Shown piece by piece: positions 1 to 6,454 of a DNA stretch of 12,782 bases. The notes below the pieces were generated by a model, which did not search any database, was not told where the DNA came from, and worked only from the letters and a program-made list of their open reading frames with translations. Each line of letters starts with the position of its first letter. Position 1 is the stretch's first letter. Source of the DNA: Gammaproteobacteria bacterium (GTDB lineage Bacteria > Pseudomonadota > Gammaproteobacteria > Arenicellales > Arenicellaceae); the NCBI GenBank assembly GCA_030426005.1, contig JAUHZM010000060.1:1-12782 (forward strand), in the 5' to 3' direction. Position numbers and translations under genes: made by a program.

Positions 1-371
1 TGCTCTACATTGGAATTATTGCTGCTGGCGGTCTTGGTGCGTTAATGCGTTTTCTGGTCGGGCGTGCTGTGCTGCATTACGGCTGGACCGCATTTCCGTT
101 TGCGACGTTGACGGTGAATGTAGCGGGCAGCTTTTTGATGGGGTATTTGTCTTGGATGCTGGTTCATAAGTGGTCAGTCTCACAGCAAACCCAATGGTTA
201 GTGATGACCGGTTTTTTAGGCGGGTTTAACACGTTTTCGGCCTTCTCGTTGGAAGCGGTGACGATGATCGAGCAAGGTGCCGAAATGCGTGCCTTGTTGT
301 ATGTTGTATCACAGGTTCTACTATGCGTTTCTCTGTGCTGGCTCGGTATTTTGCTGGCGCGCCATTCTTAA
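1..371 (+). CDS. crcB: Fluoride ion channel CrcB/FluC (5' edge cut)
   Basis: Small inner-membrane protein of the CrcB/Fluc family, which exports fluoride as a dual-topology dimer. The reading frame is open from base 3 (Leu-Tyr-Ile-Gly...). Bases 1-2 are 'tg', so an ATG, GTG or TTG start codon probably begins one base outside the window. That would give about 123 residues, the normal family length, so the Met codon at 45 is internal. Family hallmarks are visible: GGLGALMRF at the N-terminus, TLTVNVAGSFLMG (the Asn-containing pore helix) and GFLGGFNTFSAFSLE (the Phe-box and Thr/Ser region). About four hydrophobic segments can be seen. The stop lies 15 bases before serS, suggesting cotranscription. 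The function is unrelated to the polysaccharide locus further right. Confidence 0.93.
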   Translation, partial: LYIGIIAAGGLGALMRFLVGRAVLHYGWTAFPFATLTVNVAGSFLMGYLSWMLVHKWSVSQQTQWLVMTGFLGGFNTFSAFSLEAVTMIEQGAEMRALLYVVSQVLLCVSLCWLGILLARHS

Positions 372-386
372 CTTTTTAAAACAATT

Positions 387-1664
387 ATGATTGATCCACA
401 GCTATTGCGAACAGATATTCAGACTGTTGCCGAGGCCCTAAAATTAAAGGGCCATTCTCTCGATGTCGACGCCTATCAGGTGTTGGAATCAAAGCGTAAG
501 TCATTGCAGGTTGAGGCTGAGTCTCTGCAAGCACAGCGCAATGCCAAATCCAAAGAGATCGGTAAAGTCAAAGCGCAAGGTGGTGACGCATCCGGCATTA
601 TGGCCGAGGTGAACGGGTTTGCTGAGCGAATGAAAACCGCCCAGACTGAACTGGAAGCGGTGAAAGAGCAATTGTTTGCGATGACAGATGTGATGCCAAA
701 TATGCCGCACACGTCTGTTCCCAAGGGCAACTCGGAAGACGATAATGTGGAAGTCGCAAAATGGGGTACACCGCCCAACTTTGATTTCGACGTTCGCGAC
801 CATGTTGATTTAGGTGAAGCCAAGTCTGCGCTCGATTTTGAAATGGCCACCAAGATTGCGGGACCACGATTCGTGGTGATGCGAGGCCAGTTGGCCAAGC
901 TAAATCGCGCCTTAATCCAATATATGCTGGATATGCATACGCAGAATCATGGTTATGAAGAAGTCTATGTGCCGTATCTCGTGACCCAAGAAAGTTTGAT
1001 TGGTACCGGTCAGTTCTCTAAGTTTGGCGATCACGATCTGTTTGCCACCCAGGCTGAAGATGGCTATTACCTGATTCCAACGGCAGAAGTGCCGGTCACC
1101 AATATTGTGCGTGATGAGATTTTGGCGGCCGATCAGTTGCCGATGAAGCTGGTGGCGCACACACCATGTTTTCGTCGTGAAGCGGGGAGTTATGGCCGTG
1201 ATACGCGCGGTATGATTCGCCAACACCAATTTGAAAAGGTTGAGTTGGTACAGATTGTTAAACCAGAAGACTCGTACGATGCACTCGAAGAGCTAACTGG
1301 TCATGCGGAAGCGGTGCTGCAGGGCTTGGAGTTGCCTTACCGCAAGGTGGTTTTGTGTGGTGGAGACCTTGGGTTCTCGGCCGCAAAAACCTACGATCTG
1401 GAGGTTTGGTTGCCGGGTCAAGATGCATACCGCGAGATTTCATCGTGCAGTAACTTTGAGAGCTTCCAGGCGCGGCGCCTAGGTGCACGGTACCGCGTTG
1501 AGCAAAAGAAAACTGAGTTAGTGCATACCTTGAACGGGTCTGGGCTTGCAGTAGGCCGGACACTGTTGGCTATTTTAGAAAATTACCAGCAGGCGGATGG
1601 CAGTGTGGTCGTTCCCGAGGCTTTGCGTTCTTATATGGGTGGAGTTGAGCTTATATTGAATTAG
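387..1664 (+). CDS. serS: Serine--tRNA ligase
   Basis: Cytosolic class II aminoacyl-tRNA synthetase that charges tRNA-Ser (and tRNA-Sec) with serine using ATP. At 425 residues it is full length for bacterial SerRS. Residues 1 to about 105 form the charged, coiled-coil N-terminal arm that contacts the tRNA long variable arm. The catalytic core follows: motif 1 around residues 189-199 (GYEEVYVPYLV), the TAE serine-binding loop at 232-234, motif 2 from about 262 (FRREAGSYGRDTRGM...HQFEKVE) and motif 3 at about 384-400 (GSGLAVGRTLLAILENY). The ATG at 387 gives the canonical MIDPQLLR start. No strong Shine-Dalgarno is visible, and translation may be coupled to crcB 15 bases upstream. It is the last housekeeping gene before the exopolysaccharide locus. 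Confidence 0.98.
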   Translation: MIDPQLLRTDIQTVAEALKLKGHSLDVDAYQVLESKRKSLQVEAESLQAQRNAKSKEIGKVKAQGGDASGIMAEVNGFAERMKTAQTELEAVKEQLFAMTDVMPNMPHTSVPKGNSEDDNVEVAKWGTPPNFDFDVRDHVDLGEAKSALDFEMATKIAGPRFVVMRGQLAKLNRALIQYMLDMHTQNHGYEEVYVPYLVTQESLIGTGQFSKFGDHDLFATQAEDGYYLIPTAEVPVTNIVRDEILAADQLPMKLVAHTPCFRREAGSYGRDTRGMIRQHQFEKVELVQIVKPEDSYDALEELTGHAEAVLQGLELPYRKVVLCGGDLGFSAAKTYDLEVWLPGQDAYREISSCSNFESFQARRLGARYRVEQKKTELVHTLNGSGLAVGRTLLAILENYQQADGSVVVPEALRSYMGGVELILN

Positions 1665-1764
1665 CGTGAACGGACTTAGATTGCTTTGTTAACGCTTGTC
1701 TAGTATCTTTTAACTTTAAATAAGCAAGCTAACCCGCTGGAATCTATTTATTTTTTTGTTACTT

Positions 1765-1790
1765 TGGTATGATGCGGTTAGGTTGGAGAG
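1765..1790 (+). promoter_or_regulatory. Extended -10 promoter / conserved leader element, copy A
   Basis: TGG-TATGAT at 1765-1773 matches an extended -10 element (TGn plus a hexamer one base from TATAAT). No good -35 is visible; the region upstream is A/T-rich, with a T-run at 1751-1757. Transcription would begin near 1780, giving a leader of about 205 bases before the ATG at 1985. The same block, TGGTAT, ten bases, then GGTTGGAGAG, recurs with identical spacing at 3519-3544, and in part at 5026-5045. The site may therefore be a promoter plus a regulator-binding or initial-transcribed element shared by the locus. The promoter call is inference from sequence only. Confidence 0.5.
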
Positions 1791-1855
1791 CTTCTGGGTA
1801 TCGATTTACCTAAATTTACGTGATATCTGTGGCTCGTTAAAAGTGTCGGGTGGTT

Positions 1856-1894
1856 TGATTTGTGGTCGTTTGACTGCAAATCATGGCGTTTTTT
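1856..1894 (+). promoter_or_regulatory. Leader hairpin with T-run, possible attenuator
   Basis: Bases 1856-1867 pair with 1872-1883 as an uninterrupted 12-bp stem around the loop GTTT. The outer seven pairs (TGATTTG/CAAATCA) are perfect. The inner five include two G-U wobbles (1863:1876 and 1864:1875). Six T residues follow at 1889-1894 after a five-base gap. The structure sits about 75 bases into the predicted leader and about 90 bases before the ATG at 1985. It resembles a weak intrinsic terminator or attenuator. The low G+C of the stem and the five-base gap before the T-run weaken the call. The rest of the 1665-1984 gap holds the promoter at 1765 and nothing else I can name. Confidence 0.4.
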
Positions 1895-1984
1895 GTTAGT
1901 CCGATTGCGGTGCTTAGGGTCAAAAAAGTACTGTAATCACAAGTAATAACAAAATATGCGGCAATAAGATTAGATAGGTCTACT

Positions 1985-3508
1985 ATGTTGGCTTTGAGTT
2001 CGAAAATTATTCGTGGTTGGTTGGACGTTGCGCAGCACATCGGTGTCGGGTGCGGTATGCGCTCGCGTGTGTCTTCATTTTTCCTGATGAGCCTGTGTGT
2101 GCTTGCATTTACAACACCATCTTACTCGCAAACGTATCGCGTGCCACCGGCTGGTGAGAGCGAGTTCGATAATAAAAGTGACGCCTACGTTAAAGATTGG
2201 CGCACATCGGTGCCTAAAGAAGACTATGCCGATACGGAATTTGGTGAACTGATGTATAACGAAGCCGGCACACCAACGCGTCTTGAAGTGTTACGGCTAT
2301 TGAGTAAGGACACACCGTCGGTACTGGTGTTTTTAACTGCGGTTTCAATGGGATTGGATATTGAATCGGTACTTCAGGCGTCGGTTCGTTATCAGCCTGA
2401 GAAGAGTCGTGATATGACCGCCTCAGCGATCGATATTCTGCCATTGCTGCCTGATTCCCCGGGTTATATTTATTCCAGTTATGAGTTGGAAGACCTAGAC
2501 CGCGCCGGTCCCGGTGACCCCTATTCTGCCAAAGAGGTGGCAAAGCGGTTCTTCGACGATCGCCAGACGCTCATGCCAGCCCCTGACTGGATCGACGGTC
2601 AATATCATTTTCTGGCATCTGCCGCCGAGCTGAATGAGTTAGTCGAAGCCGGTGAAGGCGTGCGTTGGTACCATACTAAATCGACGATTGATGTCACTAA
2701 GCGCCCGATATTCGTATCGTTGTACGAAGGGACGCAGTCAATTCTTGTGGATGGCGAGGCGCGGGTTAAATCGGCATTGCAGGCTGATCCTGATGCGTTG
2801 CTGCCGGTCGTGTTTGTATTCAATCGTGTGCGTGAATTTCCGGCAGATAAGCTGCCAGACTACCCAAAAACAATCAAAGGTATCCAGCGTGCCTACACTG
2901 AGCGCGGTTTGATGTTGACGCCAGCACCGGAATGGGAAAAAGGCGAGCATCATATTTACGCCAAGATTGATGAATTCGTCGACGTGTTTGAAATCCCTGA
3001 AGAGGATGACTTTGAGCCTGAAGCGTGGCAACGTCTGATCGCGGAGGCGAAAGAGTACTCAGTGCCGGACACGTCCTTTTTGGCTGTGATTATCGGTGGT
3101 GCCTCTGGGGACAACAATGAAAACTCCAAGCTTGAATACAATGAGTATCATCAGTATGCCCAGTGGGATGATCCACGCACCGAAGCCGACTACCCATACG
3201 TCGCCCCCGGAAGTGATAACGGTGGTGAGGAGCCCGGCGAAGGTAGTGGTGGCGTCTCGATAAAAGCGATTGTAGGGCAGGGCATCATTCTTAATCGCCC
3301 AGACTTGATCGCCGCCTTGCGCGCACTCGGTGTTGAAGAAGTACCGCTAGCGTTCTACTACGTTGATAGCTCACGAGTGAAGCCATACACCAAGCGCCCG
3401 CAAGCGCTGGCCGAGTCAATACTGGGTATTCGACAACCGACAGGTGGTTCGTATGGCGGTGGCGGCGGTGTGTCACCATTGTGCGCATCCCCTCCTTGTA
3501 CAGAGTAA
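1985..3508 (+). CDS. Exported protein of unknown function with internal duplication
   Basis: I do not recognise this family. The frame has two plausible starts. ATG 1985 gives 507 residues. ATG 2057 (Met25) gives 483 residues and opens directly on a signal peptide (MRSRVSSFFLMSLCVLAF...SYSQ, cleavage near residue 49), so 2057 may be the true start; neither has a strong Shine-Dalgarno. The mature part is acidic. It has a helical-looking segment at about residues 95-155, then two related modules. Residues 182-224 resemble 297-339 (shared PAP-[DE]-W...G.[YH]H motif), and residues 248-300 resemble 430-482 (ILV/IIL...AL...[LV]P..F.[FY]). The second module is split by an acidic, Gly/Asn-rich stretch at about 374-425. 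The C-terminus is Gly-rich (SYGGGGG) and ends with two Cys (CASPPC). There is no lipobox and no C-terminal membrane helix. Lying 50 bases before an EPS-type outer-membrane barrel and sharing its leader motif, it is probably a periplasmic or extracellular accessory of the polysaccharide system. Confidence 0.8.
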   Translation: MLALSSKIIRGWLDVAQHIGVGCGMRSRVSSFFLMSLCVLAFTTPSYSQTYRVPPAGESEFDNKSDAYVKDWRTSVPKEDYADTEFGELMYNEAGTPTRLEVLRLLSKDTPSVLVFLTAVSMGLDIESVLQASVRYQPEKSRDMTASAIDILPLLPDSPGYIYSSYELEDLDRAGPGDPYSAKEVAKRFFDDRQTLMPAPDWIDGQYHFLASAAELNELVEAGEGVRWYHTKSTIDVTKRPIFVSLYEGTQSILVDGEARVKSALQADPDALLPVVFVFNRVREFPADKLPDYPKTIKGIQRAYTERGLMLTPAPEWEKGEHHIYAKIDEFVDVFEIPEEDDFEPEAWQRLIAEAKEYSVPDTSFLAVIIGGASGDNNENSKLEYNEYHQYAQWDDPRTEADYPYVAPGSDNGGEEPGEGSGGVSIKAIVGQGIILNRPDLIAALRALGVEEVPLAFYYVDSSRVKPYTKRPQALAESILGIRQPTGGSYGGGGGVSPLCASPPCTE

Positions 3509-3518
3509 CTAAGACGAA

Positions 3519-3544
3519 TGGTATCTACTGACTTGGTTGGAGAG
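3519..3544 (+). promoter_or_regulatory. Conserved leader element, copy B
   Basis: TGGTAT at 3519-3524, ten bases, then GGTTGGAGAG at 3535-3544. All 16 fixed positions and the spacing match copy A at 1765-1790. As a -10 element, TATCTA is poor, so here the element may act as a regulator site rather than a core promoter. It ends 14 bases before ATG 3559. Its GGAG lies too far (16 bases) from that ATG to be a normal Shine-Dalgarno. Confidence 0.45.
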
Positions 3545-3558
3545 TCGTTGATTTTGTT

Positions 3559-4932
3559 ATGAAGAATATTCGAATGAAGCATATTGCAACAGTCATTGGG
3601 TTGACTGCGACGGTTGGGGTCGAAGTCGCGTATGCTCAAGTGTCAGACAAGGGGTTAACGCCAGCAGCGAATACGTATCGCTCTTATCAAAACGCTTCGA
3701 TTGTGCGTGATAGCGGCTTGAGTCAGCCATTGGATTTGTTAAATGACTTTTATCCGGCAATCACAGTTACTGCAGCGAAACACGATAATGTCCGACGTAG
3801 ACCAGATTTGGCTGAGGATGATCTCAAGATTACGGCCATGCCGAGCTTAGGGTATCGCACTAATCTCGGTCGACATAAGTTTTATGCCGCTTACAGTGGG
3901 GTGTACACCTTTCATCAGGACGTCGAACAGGAAGACGCGGAATCGAATTCAGTGTTAGCCAATTTAGGGCTTGATCTCAGTCGGCGTTGGGATCTCGAAT
4001 TGTTCGGTGGGTTCGGTGATGCTTTTGAAGAGCGGGGAATTTCAGGCGGGCGCGACTTTGTTGGGTTTACCGGGAATGCCTTCAATCGAGGGCCAGAAAA
4101 GCTTGAATATAAAGCCTACGGTGGTGATCTGATTTTTGGTCGCAAAATAGGCATCCTAAAGGGCGTACTGGGCTACGAGTATGTAGAGACGACCTTTAGC
4201 AGTGACGATGAGTTATTCCGTTTTAATGCGGCTGAGCGTGATCGTGAAACCGAGGCGCTGCATTTAGATCTGGAGTGGCAATTTGGTGCTAAAACTTCTG
4301 TCTTCGGCCGAATTGAAGAAACCGAGACCAACTATTTTAGTGTTGCTAACCAGCTAGATAGCACGCAGACCGATTACCTGATCGGCTTGCGTTGGAAACC
4401 ATCCAGCGCACTAAGCGGTGTCGCTGGCATAGGCCGCAGCGAAAAAGACTTTGTCAGTCCAGATCAGCCCGACTACGACAGCAGCGTTTATTATGCGAAC
4501 TTGAATTATTCTTTCAGTGCTTTTTCGAATTTGCAGCTGGCGGCTTCCAGACAAGTGGAAGAGCCTGGTGATGGTTTATCCAGTTACTATGAGTCTGACT
4601 TTTATGGTATCGGATGGAATCATGCGTTGAGTCAACGTGTGGTCTTGGATGCTTACTACAAATGGTCCGACGATCACTACAATACTGGTCGTGAGGATTC
4701 GTTTGTTGACTGGGGGGTCGGCGTGGACTACGTTTGGCGCAGCTGGATGACGGCGGGTATTTATTATGGGGAGATTGAGCGAGAATCCAATTTTTCGGAC
4801 ATCGCTTATGATGATGCCTATATTGGCTTACGCCTGCGCTCTGATTTGCGTTCATTATTCAGCGGCTCCCGTCGAGATGAGGTAGAGCCCGCGTCTTTCG
4901 ACTATCCTAAACGAACTGGTCGAAGTCAATAA
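3559..4932 (+). CDS. Outer-membrane beta-barrel, EpsL/BBP2 type
   Basis: Predicted outer-membrane beta-barrel resembling the putative porin family found in exopolysaccharide operons (BBP2, EpsL-like). An N-terminal signal peptide ends in VAYA|Q (residues 23-27). Met6 (3574) is an alternative start that also leaves a good signal peptide. From about residue 65 onward the protein is a series of short, alternating polar/aromatic strands typical of barrels, for example KFYAAYSGVYTF, RWDLELFGGFGDAF, LHLDLEWQFGAKTSVFGRIEE, SVYYANLNYSFS, WMTAGIYYGEIE and DAYIGLRLRSDL, separated by acidic loops. At 457 residues it is in the size range of a 16-18-strand barrel. A basic tail of about 30 residues follows the last strand, so there is no classical terminal Phe. 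Proposed role: outer-membrane pore for the polymer, paired with the OPX protein of the next gene. The family call is from overall pattern, not from a diagnostic motif. Confidence 0.82.
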   Translation: MKNIRMKHIATVIGLTATVGVEVAYAQVSDKGLTPAANTYRSYQNASIVRDSGLSQPLDLLNDFYPAITVTAAKHDNVRRRPDLAEDDLKITAMPSLGYRTNLGRHKFYAAYSGVYTFHQDVEQEDAESNSVLANLGLDLSRRWDLELFGGFGDAFEERGISGGRDFVGFTGNAFNRGPEKLEYKAYGGDLIFGRKIGILKGVLGYEYVETTFSSDDELFRFNAAERDRETEALHLDLEWQFGAKTSVFGRIEETETNYFSVANQLDSTQTDYLIGLRWKPSSALSGVAGIGRSEKDFVSPDQPDYDSSVYYANLNYSFSAFSNLQLAASRQVEEPGDGLSSYYESDFYGIGWNHALSQRVVLDAYYKWSDDHYNTGREDSFVDWGVGVDYVWRSWMTAGIYYGEIERESNFSDIAYDDAYIGLRLRSDLRSLFSGSRRDEVEPASFDYPKRTGRSQ

Positions 4933-4954
4933 ATTATCTGTTGTATTGATGAGA

Positions 4955-4987
4955 GATGCTGGCAATTTTGCCATGCATCGTTTTCTT
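4955..4987 (+). terminator. Probable intrinsic terminator after the beta-barrel gene
   Basis: GATGCT-GGCA at 4955-4964 pairs with TGCC-A-(t)-GCATC at 4969-4979 around the loop ATTT. This gives about ten base pairs with one bulged T at 4974. The stem is followed by G and TTTTCTT (4981-4987). It begins 22 bases after the stop codon at 4930-4932. It would separate the beta-barrel transcript from the OPX-kinase operon, which then needs its own promoter. Confidence 0.62.
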
Positions 4988-5025
4988 GCTGAGCGTTAAC
5001 TTGAACAGATAGTGCACGGCGGGAC

Positions 5026-5045
5026 TGGTATCATAAGTGGTGGTT
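5026..5045 (+). promoter_or_regulatory. Extended -10 promoter / conserved leader element, copy C
   Basis: TGG-TATCAT at 5026-5034 is an extended -10 element with one mismatch in the hexamer. Ten bases after TGGTAT comes GGTT (5042-5045), the same spacing as copies A and B. The rest of GGTTGGAGAG is only partly kept here (GGTTTGGTG). No -35 at a normal distance is visible. It lies between the terminator at 4955-4987 and the OPX gene, where a promoter for the long downstream operon is expected. The predicted leader is about 165 bases. Confidence 0.45.
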
Positions 5046-5105
5046 TGGTGCGGCTGAAGCATTATTGTTCTTGCTTCGTCTCTAATGACCAGAAGCAGAT
5101 GTTTG

Positions 5106-5137
5106 GGTGTTACACAACAAATTCGAATGTGGACACC
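5106..5137 (+). other. Imperfect hairpin in the OPX leader
   Basis: GGTGT (5106-5110) pairs with ACACC (5133-5137), and CACA (5113-5116) pairs with TGTG (5128-5131), leaving a 2x1 internal loop and an 11-base terminal loop. It lies about 70 bases before the chosen OPX start. It could be a leader-RNA structure, but the low G+C and internal loop make chance pairing possible. Confidence 0.25.
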
Positions 5138-5206
5138 GGATGCAGAATAGATATTTGAAAATTAGTGCGAGATTTAATGAAAGTGATGGTTACACCGAGG
5201 TGGCGA

Positions 5207-6451
5207 ATGCAAACAGTACTGCGTCCTCTAAATTCGCTTAATAGCCTACGCAATCTTTGCATCCTCGGTGTAATGTTCTTGCTTGCCACTTCCACGGCGC
5301 AGGTCTCCGCGCAAAATAGCAATGTATCAGCGTCAACCTTGCAGATATATCTTCAAAAGCCTTATCAAAAAATTGCTGATATAGATGCGGGTGCGAATTA
5401 CACTGTGATCGCGAAGGGAAGTCGCTGGTCTACCATCCATTTTAACCAAGCTACGGTTCCGGGCTGGGTTAGCAAGGCCTATGTTGAGCTCGCCGGGGCT
5501 AGCGCAACGGTGACCGCGGACGTGCTAAACGTTCGTCTGAGACCAAGTCAGAAATCACGCGTGATGGCGCAGGTCGAGCAAGGTTTCGAGAGTGAAGTGA
5601 TTGGGCAGTATGCCGATTTTGTGCAAATTAAATTGCCGGCACAATTTGAAGTTGCGTTAAAGCATAATGGTCCAACGAGTAGTACTGTGGCCGCGCCATC
5701 GACGAGTACGCTACCGTCCCCGTCATCCAGCTCCGATCTACATCGAATCGCACCAGGCGATTCAATTTCATTGCGCGTTTTTGGCGAGGATGATTTAAGC
5801 ACTGAAAATGTACGGGTGCCGCAAAGCGGCCAAGTCTCATTCCCGCTGGTCGGCCCAGTGTCGGTTGCGGGAAAAACAACCGACGAGGTAGAGCAGGAAA
5901 TGGTCGCCCTGTTATCTCAAGGCTACGTACGAAATCCGCGCGTGTCAGTGACAATATTTAGTTATCGCCCAATTTTTATTCGAGGTGGCGTAAATAACAC
6001 CGGCGCGTTTCCGTACACAGAAGGGTTAACCGTCGCTAAAGCGATTGCACTTGCCGGTGGCGGGAAACCGTCGGCAAGCCAGAATGGCGTCAGTGTATTA
6101 CGGGATGGAGAAACACTTGCGGAAGGATTAAGCGTTGATAGCACCTATCGTGTCGCTTCAGGCGATGTTATTAGCGTGACTGAAGATCTGGGTGAGGACG
6201 ACAAGTTGTATATCTATGTTCATGGTGAGGTTCAGGCGCCTGGTGAGTATATTTATCGGCGTGGGCTTACCGTCGAAAAAGCCATCGTATTAGCCAGTGG
6301 TTACACATTGCGAGCGTCGAAACGAAAAATCAGTGTCACACGCTATGCTGGTGTCGGCCAAGACCAGGAGCCGGTCAAAATGAAGCGTGTCGAATTGTAC
6401 ACGCCGATTGAACCCGGCGATGTGATCAACGTCGGTGCAAGCTGGTTTTAA
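5207..6451 (+). CDS. Polysaccharide export (OPX) protein with two SH3b-like domains
   Basis: Periplasmic polysaccharide-export protein of the Wza/OPX superfamily. The frame is open from GTG 5165 and ATG 5177. I choose ATG 5207 (414 residues) because GAGG at 5197-5200 lies six bases before it and the product starts directly on a signal peptide ending in QVSAQ. Numbering from 5207: a first SH3b-like domain at about 45-95 (YTVIAKGSRWSTI...PGWVSKAYVEL), a second at about 104-146 (LNVRLRPSQKSRVMAQV...), and a Ser/Thr/Pro-rich linker at about 155-176. Next is the Poly_export domain at about 178-253 (HRIAPGDSISLRVFGEDDLS, then VRVPQSGQVSFPLVGPV). Two SLBB domains follow at about 254-326 (FIRGGVNNTGAFPY...) and 333-411 (YVHGEVQAPGEYIY...). 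There is no lipobox Cys, and the protein stops just after the second SLBB, so it lacks the Wza C-terminal membrane-spanning helix. SH3b domains often bind cell wall, so it may anchor to peptidoglycan and work with the beta-barrel encoded upstream. The kinase gene starts three bases after its stop. Confidence 0.92.
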   Translation: MQTVLRPLNSLNSLRNLCILGVMFLLATSTAQVSAQNSNVSASTLQIYLQKPYQKIADIDAGANYTVIAKGSRWSTIHFNQATVPGWVSKAYVELAGASATVTADVLNVRLRPSQKSRVMAQVEQGFESEVIGQYADFVQIKLPAQFEVALKHNGPTSSTVAAPSTSTLPSPSSSSDLHRIAPGDSISLRVFGEDDLSTENVRVPQSGQVSFPLVGPVSVAGKTTDEVEQEMVALLSQGYVRNPRVSVTIFSYRPIFIRGGVNNTGAFPYTEGLTVAKAIALAGGGKPSASQNGVSVLRDGETLAEGLSVDSTYRVASGDVISVTEDLGEDDKLYIYVHGEVQAPGEYIYRRGLTVEKAIVLASGYTLRASKRKISVTRYAGVGQDQEPVKMKRVELYTPIEPGDVINVGASWF

Positions 6452-6454
6452 GCG

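Noticed and set aside
1689..1757. Possible serS terminator: GCTTG (1694-1698) with CAAGC (1725-1729), then a T-run at 1751-1757
   Set aside because: Only five paired bases with a 26-base loop, and the T-run is over 20 bases away. This does not fit an intrinsic terminator.
1765..1780. Sigma-54 (-24/-12) promoter starting at TGG
   Set aside because: The required GC is missing ten bases after the GG in all three copies of the element. An extended -10 sigma-70 reading fits better.
1771..1790. ops/JUMPstart element (GGCGGTAG) for RfaH, because GCGGTTAGG appears in the leader of an EPS locus
   Set aside because: The match is broken by an inserted T and lacks the leading GG and following consensus. 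No other JUMPstart sequence is seen in the gaps.
1837..2040. 67-codon open frame on the - strand covering most of the leader
   Set aside because: No recognisable motif or convincing ribosome binding site. It overlaps the promoter-leader region of a clearly coding + strand gene and looks like a chance frame.
3450..3508. C-terminal protein-sorting signal (PEP-CTERM or GlyGly-CTERM) suggested by the Gly-rich tail
   Set aside because: The tail has no hydrophobic helix or basic cluster after the Gly run and ends in CASPPCTE, so it is not a known sorting signal. No exosortase or rhombosortase gene is present.
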